DNA of 64,000 nt from Micromonospora parva (GTDB lineage Bacteria > Actinomycetota > Actinomycetes > Mycobacteriales > Micromonosporaceae). Made by a program: the position numbers and the translations under genes. Below the pieces are notes generated by a model. The model saw only the letters and a program-made list of their open reading frames with translations, was not told where the DNA came from and did no database searches. The DNA is taken from contig NZ_JNZS01000001.1 of the NCBI RefSeq assembly GCF_000718515.1, positions 124,001 to 188,000 on the forward strand. Reading direction: 5' to 3'. This document shows, one piece after another, positions 16,060 to 24,107 of this stretch (its first letter is position 1; each line of letters begins with the position of its first letter).

Positions 16060-16842
16060 TCAGCCGGGCCCCGGGGCGCCGGCGGGCGGGCCCGGCGGCG
16101 GGGTCGGACCGGGCGCGGCCGGCGTCGCGGGTAGGCGGCGGCGCACCAGGAGTACGCCCACCGCGGTGATCACCAGCAGGAGGAGGACACCGCCGACGAC
16201 CAGCAGCCAGGGGAATCCGCCGTCGTCGTCACCGCCGGCGGCGGCCGGTGACGTGGACGGGCGGGGCGGGGCCTCGGCCACGGCCCGCAGTTCGGTCGGC
16301 TTCTCCTGGTTGGGGTCGACCTTCCAACTGACCGACCGGCCGTTGACGGTGCCATTGCTGTCGATCACCCGGCCGGGAAATGTCACCGAGATCTCGAACG
16401 ACATGAGCTTGAGGAACGCCTGTTGGTTCTGCGGATTCTGCTCCGCGACCTTTCCGCCATATTTCTTCGGGTCGAGCGGCAGCGTGAAGCGGTACAGATC
16501 GCCGTCCCTGACCAGTTTCACGCTCTCGGTGTCGAAACCGGCGAGCGGCGCCTTGCGGTAACTGATCTGGGATCCGTAAAAAGTGTCGTCCTGGTAAAGG
16601 GTCTCCTCGCCGGCGGGCAGGGCGGGGATGTTCTGCCGCAACTCCGCGAAGGCGACCGGGAGGTTCTTGTTGCGCCCGCTCAGCAGGGATTTCTGGGCCG
16701 TCAGCAGGAGCTGGCCGTCGACAGTGTCGTCGGCGTTGACCGTCAACCCCATGTTGAGTTGCATGCAGCCGCTCAGCGCGGCGAGAAGGAGGAGGCACAC
16801 CGCGACGCGGAGTGCTCTGCCGCGGTTGACTCTCCTGTTCAT
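16060..16842 (-). CDS. LppM-type lipoprotein
   Basis: A 260-residue predicted lipoprotein. The signal peptide ends in a lipobox (LLLAALSGC, Cys near residue 26). The exported domain matches the LppM family of actinobacteria (MGLTVNADDTVDGQLLLTAQKSLL; LPAGEETLYQDDTFYGSQISYRKAPL; EISVTFPGRVIDSNGTVNGRSVSW). A membrane helix near residues 210-233 is followed by a basic and Pro/Gly-rich cytoplasmic tail. In mycobacteria LppM is linked to envelope functions and phagosome traffic; here only an envelope role is inferred. The ATG at 16842 is preferred for signal-peptide length, but an ATG at 16872 is in frame. It lies between the eCIS and monooxygenase genes and is probably independent. Confidence 0.8.
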   Translation of the reverse strand: MNRRVNRGRALRVAVCLLLLAALSGCMQLNMGLTVNADDTVDGQLLLTAQKSLLSGRNKNLPVAFAELRQNIPALPAGEETLYQDDTFYGSQISYRKAPLAGFDTESVKLVRDGDLYRFTLPLDPKKYGGKVAEQNPQNQQAFLKLMSFEISVTFPGRVIDSNGTVNGRSVSWKVDPNQEKPTELRAVAEAPPRPSTSPAAAGGDDDGGFPWLLVVGGVLLLLVITAVGVLLVRRRLPATPAAPGPTPPPGPPAGAPGPG

Positions 16843-17057
16843 GGGCTCAGTGTGTGTGATCGCTTTCATCATCAGCAGTCAGCGATCGGTCACAACGAAG
16901 TCGCCGATTGTACCGACGCGCTGTCGTCTTTGATTAGCCCGGACGACGACCCGAATGACTATTCTGGAGTTTTGGGGCGACGACGGTCCATCGTCGGCTG
17001 TGCGCTGATCGGATGGGAATTGTCGCGGGCGTCTGGCCGGTGGATCCTGCGGCCGGC

Positions 17058-18221
17058 TCAGCCAGCCGGCGGTCGCCAGTCCGCGTACCGGGCCATGCTG
17101 CGCAGCGCGACCCGCCCCGGGGTGAGCCGCAACGCGGTGTCGCGCACCGCGACGGCGATCGGATGGCATAGTTGCTGTCCGAACCGGCCGGCGGTGACGG
17201 AGGCTCGGGCGACGGCCTGACTGCGCGGTCGGCGCTGCTCGTCGTACGCGCCCAGGGCGGCCGGCAGCCCCTCGGGGCCGTTGGCGCAGACCGCGCCGAG
17301 CACCACCGCGTCCTCGATGGCCTGTCCGGCCCCCTGGCCGAGGTTGGGTGTCATCGCGTGGGCGGCGTCGCCGAGCAGCGCCACCCGCCCCCGCACGTAC
17401 GACGGCAGCGGCGCGGCCAGGTGGTGGATGTCGTTGCGCAGCACGACGCCGGGCGGGGTGGCCGCGAGCAGCGCCGGAATGGGGTCGTGCCAGTCGCCGA
17501 AGCGCTCCCGCACGGCCGCGAGTTCGTCGGGGGCGTGGCCGCCCGGCGGGGCGTTCAGTGCGGCGTACCAGTAGAGCTGACCGTCGCCGATCGGCACCAT
17601 GCCGAACTCGGCCCCCGGCCCCCAGGTGATGGCGGCCGGGACCGGGTCCGCAAACGCGATGGCCGCCCGCCACGCCGTCGATCCGGCATACACCGGGCCG
17701 GGGTGTTGCGGCCAGAGCTGGGCGCGGACCCGGCTGCGCAGGCCGTCGGCGCCGACCACCAGATCGGCGGTGAGGGTGCGCGGGCCGTTCGGGGTCCGGT
17801 AACGCACCGACGCCCGGTCCGGGTTGGACCCGACGTGCTCCACGGTGGCCGAGGTGTGCAGGGACGAGGCGGGCAGCGCCTCGCGCAGGGTGCGGTGCAG
17901 CGTGGCCCGGTGCACGCCGAGCGCGGTGGTGCCCAGCTGCCGGACCATCTCCGTGGCGTCCACCCGGGACAGCCACCGGCCGTGCCGGTTGCGGATGCCG
18001 CCGGGTGCCTCGCCGTGCCCACCTCGGCGCACTGTCGGGCCGAGGCCGAGGGCGTCCAGCGCGCGCACCGCGTTGGCCATCAGGCTCAGGCCGGCGCCGA
18101 CCTCGCGCAGCTCGGGGGCGCGCTCCAGCACGGTAACCCGCCATCCCTGCCGGTGCAGGGCGAGCGCCGCGCTCAACCCGCCGATGCCGCCACCCACCAC
18201 CACCGCGTGCGCGTCGCTCAT
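17058..18221 (-). CDS. FAD-dependent monooxygenase (aromatic hydroxylase family)
   Basis: A 387-residue flavoprotein of the salicylate/p-hydroxybenzoate hydroxylase fold. The FAD dinucleotide motif is at the N-terminus (AVVVGGGIGGLSAALAL). The DG motif is DLVVGADGLRSRVR near residue 160, and the second FAD contact GRVALLGDAAHAMTPNLGQGAGQAIEDA is near residue 280. It probably hydroxylates an aromatic or other small substrate using NAD(P)H; the substrate is unknown. AAGGAGG stands before the ATG at 18221. The gene diverges from a TetR regulator across a palindromic operator, so it is probably the regulator's target. Confidence 0.9.
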   Translation of the reverse strand: MSDAHAVVVGGGIGGLSAALALHRQGWRVTVLERAPELREVGAGLSLMANAVRALDALGLGPTVRRGGHGEAPGGIRNRHGRWLSRVDATEMVRQLGTTALGVHRATLHRTLREALPASSLHTSATVEHVGSNPDRASVRYRTPNGPRTLTADLVVGADGLRSRVRAQLWPQHPGPVYAGSTAWRAAIAFADPVPAAITWGPGAEFGMVPIGDGQLYWYAALNAPPGGHAPDELAAVRERFGDWHDPIPALLAATPPGVVLRNDIHHLAAPLPSYVRGRVALLGDAAHAMTPNLGQGAGQAIEDAVVLGAVCANGPEGLPAALGAYDEQRRPRSQAVARASVTAGRFGQQLCHPIAVAVRDTALRLTPGRVALRSMARYADWRPPAG

Positions 18222-18230
18222 GCCGATCCT

Positions 18231-18250
18231 CCTTCTACACCTGTAGAAGG
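18231..18250. promoter_or_regulatory. Palindromic operator for the adjacent TetR regulator
   Basis: CCTTCTACACCTGTAGAAGG has two perfect 9-base arms around a 2-base centre. It lies between the divergent monooxygenase and TetR genes, overlapping the Shine-Dalgarno side of the former. TetR-family proteins typically bind such 15-20 bp palindromes in the intergenic space, so autoregulation and repression of the monooxygenase are inferred. Confidence 0.75.
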
Positions 18251-18288
18251 AGGATACTACCTGCGGAACACGGGAGAGGGGGACCGCC

Positions 18289-18918
18289 ATGACGGCGCGG
18301 GCGAACCGGGTCGCGACGCTGACCGACGCCGCCATCGAACTGATCGCCGACGGCGGCATGCGAGCCCTCACCCACCGGGCGGTCGACGGACGCGCCGGCG
18401 TGCCGCCGGGCACCACCTCCGCGTACCTGCGGACCCGCCAGGCGCTGATCGAGGCCGTGGTGGGACGGCTCGCCGAACGGGACCGGGCCGACCTGGCCGC
18501 GTACGACCTGCCGACCGACCCGCCGCCCCCGACACCGGCTCCCCGGCTCGACAGTGGCGACCTCGACGCGCTCGCCGCCGGAGTCGCCGAGGTGCTCGAC
18601 CGCTGGTTGAGCACCGGGCGCAGCCGAAGCCTGGCCCGCTACGCCTGCCTGCTGGAGGCGGTGCACCGGCCTGAGCTGCGCAGCATCCTGCAGCACGGCA
18701 CCGGCCTGCGGGTGCAGGCCCGGGACCTGCTGACCCGGGCCGGGGCGACCGACCCCGACCGGCAGGGCGACCAGTTCGTGGCGTTCGTGGACGGGCTGCT
18801 CTTCGACCGGCTGGCCGGCGCGGGCGCGCTCACCGCCCCGCCGCCGGGTAGCGCGGCCAGCCGCGCCGACCTGAGCGCCGCCGTCCGGACACTGCTGCGC
18901 GCCCTCACCGGGACCTGA
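18289..18918 (+). CDS. TetR/AcrR family transcriptional regulator
   Basis: A 209-residue regulator. The N-terminal helix-turn-helix is standard: RVATLTDAAIELIADGGMRALTHRAVDGRAGVPPGTTSAYLRTRQALIEAVV (residues 7-58). The C-terminal ligand domain is all-helical and variable. The ATG at 18289 follows GGGAGAGGGGG. It diverges from the FAD monooxygenase gene and shares the 20-bp palindrome with it, so it probably represses that gene until an inducer, perhaps the monooxygenase substrate, binds. Confidence 0.93.
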   Translation: MTARANRVATLTDAAIELIADGGMRALTHRAVDGRAGVPPGTTSAYLRTRQALIEAVVGRLAERDRADLAAYDLPTDPPPPTPAPRLDSGDLDALAAGVAEVLDRWLSTGRSRSLARYACLLEAVHRPELRSILQHGTGLRVQARDLLTRAGATDPDRQGDQFVAFVDGLLFDRLAGAGALTAPPPGSAASRADLSAAVRTLLRALTGT

Positions 18919-18954
18919 CCCGACCGGCCTGCCGGCAGTCGAGCCCCGAAGCGG

Positions 18955-19027
18955 GCCTGGTGGGAGGGCCTGCCCGGTGGGTGGGACTGCCTGGTGGGCG
19001 GACCTGCCGGTGGCGGGCCTGGCGGGT
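18955..19027. repeat. Low-complexity GGTGGG/CCTG-rich repeat patch
   Basis: Imperfect units built on CCTGGTGGG or CCTGCCGGTGG recur about five times, 13-18 bases apart, just downstream of the TetR gene. It is gene-free on both strands and G-rich on the plus strand. It may be mere low-complexity sequence; no function is visible. Confidence 0.4.
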
Positions 19028-19172
19028 CCGTCGAGAACGTGGGCGCGCTGGCACCGGGCGGGGCGCGGCGGCAGTCCCGGTGAGCAGGCCCGACGGGTGA
19101 TGGGAGACGGTCATCTCGGAATACCGTGGGCCGTCGACGTGGTGCCGTGGGTGGGCCCTTTGGAGCTGAATC

Positions 19173-19491
19173 GTTGACGACATCGAGCCAGATCCGCTCG
19201 CGATATCGATCCGGATCGTCTTGCGACTCGGACCAGGTCGGCCTCCGACATCGGGCCGGCTCAGCTTGCACCACCGAGGTAGACCGGGTTGCGGCATCGG
19301 GCCAGGCCGGTTTCGACATCGAGTCGGGCCCGTTTGCGATATCCGGCTCGATCCGACTACTGCCGCGAGTTTGATCCGTTCGCGACATCGCGGTTGATTC
19401 GTCTACGGCCTCGGACTCGACACGTCAGGGCCGCCAGCGTGAACCGTGCACGGGAGGGCGCCTGATTCGTTGACGGCATCAGCTCCAAAGG
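19173..19491. repeat. Degenerate tandem array with a period of about 22.8 bp
   Basis: The gene-free interval 18919-19644 holds about 11-14 diverged units of about 23 bp. The core is close to GCGACATCGGGCC. The conserved 4-base core (ATCG or a one- or two-base variant) starts at 19182, 19205, 19227, 19250, 19273, 19296, 19318, 19341, 19364, 19387 and 19410, a spacing of 22-23 each time. A further in-phase copy is at 19478. Units often end in GATCC or GGCC. The period is not a multiple of three and no long frame has coding character, so it is not protein-coding. There are no unique spacers, so it is not CRISPR. Its origin and role are unknown. Confidence 0.7.
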
Positions 19492-19644
19492 GGCTGCGAA
19501 CGACGTATGCGGGTGGGCCGGCGGTGTCGTGGCGCACTCAGATGGGCTGGCGGTGCGGTGACCTGGTCGGTGGTGTGGTGACCTGGTTGGCGGGGCGGGG
19601 GCGGGGCGCGGCAGACCGACTGGCGCGGGTGGAGAGGTTGGGCG

Positions 19645-20769
19645 ATGGTGCGGATCAGCGGGCTGCGGACGGCTGCTGGGCGGCTGCGGCGTGGCTGGCG
19701 GCCGGTGCTGGAGGCGACGGTCGCGGCGACAGTGGCCTGGCTGCTGGCCACCCGGTTGCTCGGGCACCCGCAGCCCTTCTTCGCGCCGGCCGCCGCGCTG
19801 ATCGTTCTCGGTCAGGCCCGGGGGCAGCGCATCCACCGCGCGGTCGAGGTCGTCCTCGGGGTCGCCGTCGGGGTGCTCGTCGCCGACCTGGTGGTGCAGG
19901 CGCTCGGCCCGGGTAGCACCTGGACGGTGTTCACCGTCATCCTGCTCACCGTCCTGTTCGCGGTGGCCTTCGGTGCTACCGGCGTGACCCTGGTGCAGGC
20001 GGCGGTCTCCGCGCTCTACCTGGTGGTGGTCGCGCCGCCGGACGGGTCGTTGGTGCCGTTCCGTTTCGTCGACGCGCTGGTCGGCGGCGTCGTCGCGCTC
20101 GCGGCCAGCCTGCTGGTCGACGCCCGGCACCCGCTCGCCCCGCTGGTCGCCGAGGTGCGGCGGACCTTCGACGAGCTGGCCGGGTTGCTGGACGGGATCG
20201 CCGACGCGCTGGACGACCGCGACGAGCCGGCGGCGGTCGCCGCGCTGCGGCAGGCGCGGGGGATGGACGCCCGGGTGGACGGGCTCCGCGACGGAGTGCT
20301 GGCCGCCGGTGAGGCGCTGCGGCTCAACGTCCGCCGACGTCAGCACCTCGGTCGGCTGCGCTCGGTGGACGAGTCCATCCGGCAGATCGACTACGCGGTC
20401 CGCAACGTCCGGGTGCTGGCCCGTGCGGGGGTGACCCTCAGCCGGATGCAGACGGCGGCCCCGGCCGAGCTGGGCGCCGCCCTGCGGTCCCTGGCCGAAG
20501 CGGTCCGGCAGGCCGGTGCCGCCCTCGCCGCCGACCTGGACGGGCAGGAAGAGACCGTCGACCGGCACGCCACCCGGGCCGACGAGTCGGCGTTGGCCGC
20601 GGTGCACACCGCAGGGCAGCTCTTCGGCTCCACCCAGACCCTTCCCCTGGCGATGATCATCGGTCAGGTCCGGGCCACGGCCATCGACCTGCTGCGCGGC
20701 GTCAACCCGCGCGACGACGCCGCCGTCCTCGCCCGCGTCGACGACGCCCTCGGCCTTCCCCCGGTCTGA
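19645..20769 (+). CDS. FUSC/aromatic acid exporter-type membrane protein
   Basis: A 374-residue protein. Residues 17-170 contain about six membrane helices (VLEATVAATVAWLLATRLLG; FFAPAAALIVLGQARGQRIHRAVEVVLGVAVGVLVADLV; VTLVQAAVSALYLVVV; FVDALVGGVVALAASLLV). The remainder is a long helical cytoplasmic domain, the layout of the FUSC/YqjA aromatic-acid-exporter families. The motif GQRIHRAVEVVLGVAVG is typical. Transport of aromatic acids is a family-based guess. The ATG at 19645 has only a weak ribosome site (GAGAGG). The gene follows the 23-bp array and ends in the first copy of a 32-bp duplication. Confidence 0.8.
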   Translation: MVRISGLRTAAGRLRRGWRPVLEATVAATVAWLLATRLLGHPQPFFAPAAALIVLGQARGQRIHRAVEVVLGVAVGVLVADLVVQALGPGSTWTVFTVILLTVLFAVAFGATGVTLVQAAVSALYLVVVAPPDGSLVPFRFVDALVGGVVALAASLLVDARHPLAPLVAEVRRTFDELAGLLDGIADALDDRDEPAAVAALRQARGMDARVDGLRDGVLAAGEALRLNVRRRQHLGRLRSVDESIRQIDYAVRNVRVLARAGVTLSRMQTAAPAELGAALRSLAEAVRQAGAALAADLDGQEETVDRHATRADESALAAVHTAGQLFGSTQTLPLAMIIGQVRATAIDLLRGVNPRDDAAVLARVDDALGLPPV

Positions 20770-20830
20770 CGCCCGCCCCCGGTCAGGGCCGGGCCACGTG
20801 ACGCCCGCCCCCGGTCAGGGCCGGGCCACG
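20767..20830. repeat. Perfect 32-bp tandem duplication at convergent gene ends
   Basis: Two identical 32-base copies stand head to tail (20767-20798 and 20799-20830). The first begins with the TGA of the FUSC-type gene; the second contains the stop of the convergent esterase gene (20815-20817). The unit is GC-rich and partly self-complementary (CCCGG and CCGGG arms), so each copy could form a weak hairpin. Perfect identity suggests a recent slippage or duplication event. Confidence 0.85.
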
Positions 20831-21543
20831 ACCCGTGGGGGATGGCCGGTGAGCCAACTGATGGCCGAGTCGCGGACCGGCACGGGGATGTCGTGGCCGC
20901 CGGGGAACTCCTCGTAGGTCACGTCGTAACCGAGGTCGCGCAGGTGGGGGACGAGGCGGCGGCTGCACACGTCGATGGGCAGCACCCGGTCGTCGACGCC
21001 GTGCGAGATGAAGACCCGTGGCCGGCCGTGCGTGACCGGCGGCGCGGCGAAACCGGGGGAGAACGCCACCACCGCGTCGATCAGATCCCCGTTCGCCAGG
21101 CCCAACGACAGCGCGTACGAGGCGCCGTCGGAGAAGCCGCCGACTGTCACGTCGGCGATCGGGTAGCCGTCGAAGACGGTCGCCAACAGCGCGTCGATGC
21201 GCCGCACGTCCGCCCCGAAACCGCCGGCGATCAGGTCCCAACTGGCCGCCGACGAGTCCGGGGCGACCAGCAGCAGGTGCTGCGCGTCCGCGACCGGCAA
21301 CAGCAGGTCCAGGCCCTGTCGCGCCGAGCCGCCGGCACCGTGCAGGAGCAGCACCAACCGGTACGCCGAACCGTCGCCCGCCGGCTCCGGGACGTACCCC
21401 ACTGCCAGCCGGTCCCCGTCGCGGCCGGTCATCGGCACCAGCCCGGTGCGCCCCGGCGCCGCCGGTGGGTGGTGGCGGGCGGTCAACCGGCCGTCGCGCG
21501 GGCTCGGCGCCGGGTCCCAGTGCGACGGCGCGGAGTCGGACAC
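20815..21543 (-). CDS. Alpha/beta-hydrolase, PHB-depolymerase/carboxylesterase type
   Basis: A 242-residue serine hydrolase without signal peptide. It has the oxyanion loop LLLHGAGGSA near residue 66, the nucleophile elbow VGGFSDGASYAL near residue 137, the acid HGVDDRVLPID near residue 180 and the His FPGGHDIP near residue 215. That gives a complete Ser-Asp-His triad. It resembles YpfH/PHB-depolymerase-like esterases; the substrate is unknown. The ATG at 21543 is the first in frame, with the Pro-rich 40-residue N-terminus unusual for the family, so a later start is possible. Its end lies in the 32-bp duplication. Confidence 0.85.
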   Translation of the reverse strand: MSDSAPSHWDPAPSPRDGRLTARHHPPAAPGRTGLVPMTGRDGDRLAVGYVPEPAGDGSAYRLVLLLHGAGGSARQGLDLLLPVADAQHLLLVAPDSSAASWDLIAGGFGADVRRIDALLATVFDGYPIADVTVGGFSDGASYALSLGLANGDLIDAVVAFSPGFAAPPVTHGRPRVFISHGVDDRVLPIDVCSRRLVPHLRDLGYDVTYEEFPGGHDIPVPVRDSAISWLTGHPPRVVARP

Positions 21544-21621
21544 GGGTCGGCGCTCCTCGGGGTGGACGTAAGGTCCGCCCCGGTTACCCGGCCCGTGCGG
21601 GGTTAACCGCCGGGCGTCGAC

Positions 21622-22611
21622 TCAGGCGCTGGCCCGCGCCACCAGGGCCGACGGGAAGAGGGTCACCGGGGCCGCCGGGCGTCCGTCCAGCACAGCGGTG
21701 GCCGCGGCGACGGCGATCCGCCCCACCGGGTGACTCGCCGTAGTCAGCGCCGGGGCGGTCATCCCGGCCAACGGAATGTCGTCGAAGCCGGCCACCGCGA
21801 CGTCGCCCGGCACCCGCACACCGGCGTCCCGCAGGCCCGCGATCACGCCGAGCGCGGTGTCGTCGCTGATCGCGTAGACCGCGTCGATGTCCGGCCAGCG
21901 GTGCAGCGCCTCGCCGGCCGCCGTCCGGCCGCGCGCCGCCCGGAAGTCCCCGGGCAGGATCCGCTCCGGCAGGCCCGCCTCGGCCATCAACCGGCGGTAC
22001 GTCTGCACCGGGCGTTGCGCGCAGGGCAGCCATCGGGGGCCGGTCACCATGGCGATACGGCGGCGACCCGCGGCGTACAGGTGGCGCAGCACCGCTTCGG
22101 AGCCGGCGGCGTTGTCGACGTCGAACGACGGCACGGTGGCCGAGCCGATGCCGATCGAGACCACCCGACCGCGTAGCGACTGGGGAACCGCCGCCAGCAG
22201 GTCCTCGGTGGTGTTGACCAGGATCACCCCGCACACGCTGCGATCCCGGCCGATCTGGTCGAGGGTGCGGGGGTCGCCGAACGGCAGCCAGTGCAGCGCC
22301 ACCCCGACACCAGCGGGCGTGCACACCCGGGCGGCCGAGCCGACCACCTGGTGCACGTACGGGTCGTCCAGCACCGCGGCGCTGGTCCCCAGAACGGCCA
22401 CCACCAGGCGGACGCCGCCGCCGCGGACCAACGCCCGGGCGGCCGGGTTGGGCACGTAACCGAGCTGGTCGACGGCCGCGGTGACCTGTTCCCGGGCGGC
22501 CGGTGACGCGAACCCCGTGCCGGCGATCACCCGCGAGGCCGTGGACCGGGACACCCCGGCGACCCGGGCCACGTCCTCAAGAGTGGCCGGTCGCTGTGCC
22601 GCTGTCGTCAT
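21622..22611 (-). CDS. LacI family transcriptional regulator
   Basis: A 329-residue repressor. The N-terminal helix-turn-helix and hinge are typical: ATLEDVARVAGVSRSTASRVIAGTGFASPAAREQV, then LGYVPNPAARALVRG. The periplasmic-binding-protein-like effector domain follows (GVILVNTTEDLLAAV; YAISDDTALGVIAGLRDAGVRVPGDVAVAGFDDIPLA). GGGAGG precedes the ATG at 22611. It diverges from an MFS transporter gene, with a LacI-type palindrome between them, and probably controls both itself and the transporter in response to an unknown small molecule, perhaps a sugar. Confidence 0.94.
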   Translation of the reverse strand: MTTAAQRPATLEDVARVAGVSRSTASRVIAGTGFASPAAREQVTAAVDQLGYVPNPAARALVRGGGVRLVVAVLGTSAAVLDDPYVHQVVGSAARVCTPAGVGVALHWLPFGDPRTLDQIGRDRSVCGVILVNTTEDLLAAVPQSLRGRVVSIGIGSATVPSFDVDNAAGSEAVLRHLYAAGRRRIAMVTGPRWLPCAQRPVQTYRRLMAEAGLPERILPGDFRAARGRTAAGEALHRWPDIDAVYAISDDTALGVIAGLRDAGVRVPGDVAVAGFDDIPLAGMTAPALTTASHPVGRIAVAAATAVLDGRPAAPVTLFPSALVARASA

Positions 22612-22708
22612 CGTCGCCTCCCGCGGCGGCCCGTCCGGTCGGACCAGCGCCTGCGCCCATCATGCCCCGGCCCCACCAGCTGCGGTAAGGGGCGGTCCCG
22701 GGTTGTGG

Positions 22709-22722
22709 TGGTAGCGCTCTCA
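22709..22722. promoter_or_regulatory. LacI-type operator
   Basis: TGGTAGCGCTCTCA is a near-palindrome centred on AGCGCT. It differs in two positions from the TGGGAGCGCTCCCA box known for CebR-type actinobacterial LacI regulators. It lies 50 bases before the MFS start and 98 bases before the divergent LacI start, an ideal place to repress either. Confidence 0.72.
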
Positions 22723-22771
22723 GGTGTGCGATCGTGCCAGGAGATCACCCCGAGAAAGAGGACCCACCCTC

Positions 22772-24034
22772 GTGAGCGCCCCCACCAGTCGACCCCTGGC
22801 CCCGGACACCGCCTCGCCGAACCTGCGGACGGTGCGGCTCGCCCGCAACGGTGTCGCTGTCACCTTCACCCTCAACGGACTGGCCGTGGGCAGCTGGTTC
22901 TCCCGCGTTCCGGCCGTCCGTGAGGCGTTGGACCTCTCCGCCGGCCGACTCGGGCTGCTGCTGCTGGCGATGAGCGTCGGCGCGCTGCTCGCCATGCCCA
23001 CCTCCGGCCTGCTCGCCCAGCGCTTCGGCGCGGCCCGCACCGTGACGATGGCCACCGTCATGGTCGCCGTCGGCCTGAGCGTGGCGGGGCTGGGCGCCAC
23101 GATGACCGGATCGTTCGCCCTCGTCGCACTGGGGTTGGTTGCCCTCGGTTACGGCTCCGGCGCCTGCGACGTGGCGATGAACATCGAGGGCGCGGCGGTG
23201 GAGCGGCGGCTCGGCCGGACGATCATGCCCCGTTTCCACGCCGGGTGGAGCCTCGGTTCGGTTGCCGGCGCGGCGCTCGGTGCCGGGGCGGCCCGCTTCG
23301 ACGTGTCAGTCGGCGCGCACCTCGTCGCGGTGGCGGTGGTCGTGCTGGCCGGCACCGCGCTCGCCGCCCGGACGTACCTGCCGGTGGGCAGCGACCACAC
23401 CGGCGACCCGGCGGACGCCACCCCGGCGGCCCGCCGCCGGGCGCAACTCGCCGCCTGGCGGGAGCCGCGCACCCTGCTGATCGGGCTGTTCGTGCTGGTG
23501 GCCGCGTTCACCGAGGGTGCCGCCAACGACTGGTTGGCGGTGGCGTTCATCGACGGACGGGACCTGAGCGAGGCCGCCGGCGCGGCCGTCTTCGCGGTCT
23601 TCGTGGTGGGCATGACCATCGGGCGTACCGCCGGCACCATCGCCCTGGACCGCTGGGGTCGGGTACCGGTGATCAGCGGCACCATCGGCCTCGCCGTGCT
23701 CGGCGCGGGCCTGGCCGTGCTGGCGGGTTCCGGGCCGGTGGCCGTCGTCGGCGTCGCGCTGTGGGGTCTCGGTGCGTCGCTGGGCTTCCCGGTCGGGATG
23801 AGCGCGGCGGCCGACGACGAGTCGCACGCGGCGGTGCGGGTGAGCGTGGTCGCGGTGATCGGCTACACCGCGTTCCTCGGCGGCCCGCCGTTGCTGGGGC
23901 TGGTCGGCGACCAGGTCGGCACCCTGCGCGCGCTGCTGGTGGTGCCTCTGCTGCTGCTGCCGACCCTGCTGCTGGTGCCGGTGCTGCGCCCGCCGCACCC
24001 GGCTGGAACGGCTCCGTCGGTAGATAAAAACTAA
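22772..24034 (+). CDS. MFS transporter (YbjJ-like)
   Basis: A 420-residue permease with 12 predicted membrane helices. The N-half contains GLAVGSWFSRVPAVREALDLSAGRLGLLLLAMSVGALLAMPTSGLLAQRFGAART and a loop 4-5 segment YGSGACDVAMNIEGAAVERRLGRTIMPRFHAGWSLGS, both characteristic of the YbjJ branch. The C-half has GMTIGRTAGTIALDRWGRVPV. The substrate is unknown; the divergent LacI regulator suggests a sugar-like inducer. The GTG at 22772 after GAGAAAGAGGA is chosen; the open frame starting at 22724 would place Arg-rich sequence over the operator region. Confidence 0.88.
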   Translation: MSAPTSRPLAPDTASPNLRTVRLARNGVAVTFTLNGLAVGSWFSRVPAVREALDLSAGRLGLLLLAMSVGALLAMPTSGLLAQRFGAARTVTMATVMVAVGLSVAGLGATMTGSFALVALGLVALGYGSGACDVAMNIEGAAVERRLGRTIMPRFHAGWSLGSVAGAALGAGAARFDVSVGAHLVAVAVVVLAGTALAARTYLPVGSDHTGDPADATPAARRRAQLAAWREPRTLLIGLFVLVAAFTEGAANDWLAVAFIDGRDLSEAAGAAVFAVFVVGMTIGRTAGTIALDRWGRVPVISGTIGLAVLGAGLAVLAGSGPVAVVGVALWGLGASLGFPVGMSAAADDESHAAVRVSVVAVIGYTAFLGGPPLLGLVGDQVGTLRALLVVPLLLLPTLLLVPVLRPPHPAGTAPSVDKN

Positions 24035-24107
24035 CCCACCGCGCCGCCTGGCGGTATCGGGTGCGTGGCCGACTGCGCCGCGCACCCGAGCTGGTTATCG
24101 TCGCCCG

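Noticed and set aside
16873..17057. Promoter hexamers upstream of the LppM-type gene (TACAAT-like, 16907-16912 on the minus strand)
   Set aside because: A -10-like hexamer exists in an AT-richer pocket, but no -35 at proper spacing could be identified.
18905..19374. Short open frames inside the gene-free interval after the TetR gene
   Set aside because: No ribosome sites or family resemblance; they run through a 23-bp-period repeat whose period is not a codon multiple.
19173..19491. CRISPR array
   Set aside because: Units are contiguous and diverged, with no unique spacers and no cas genes.
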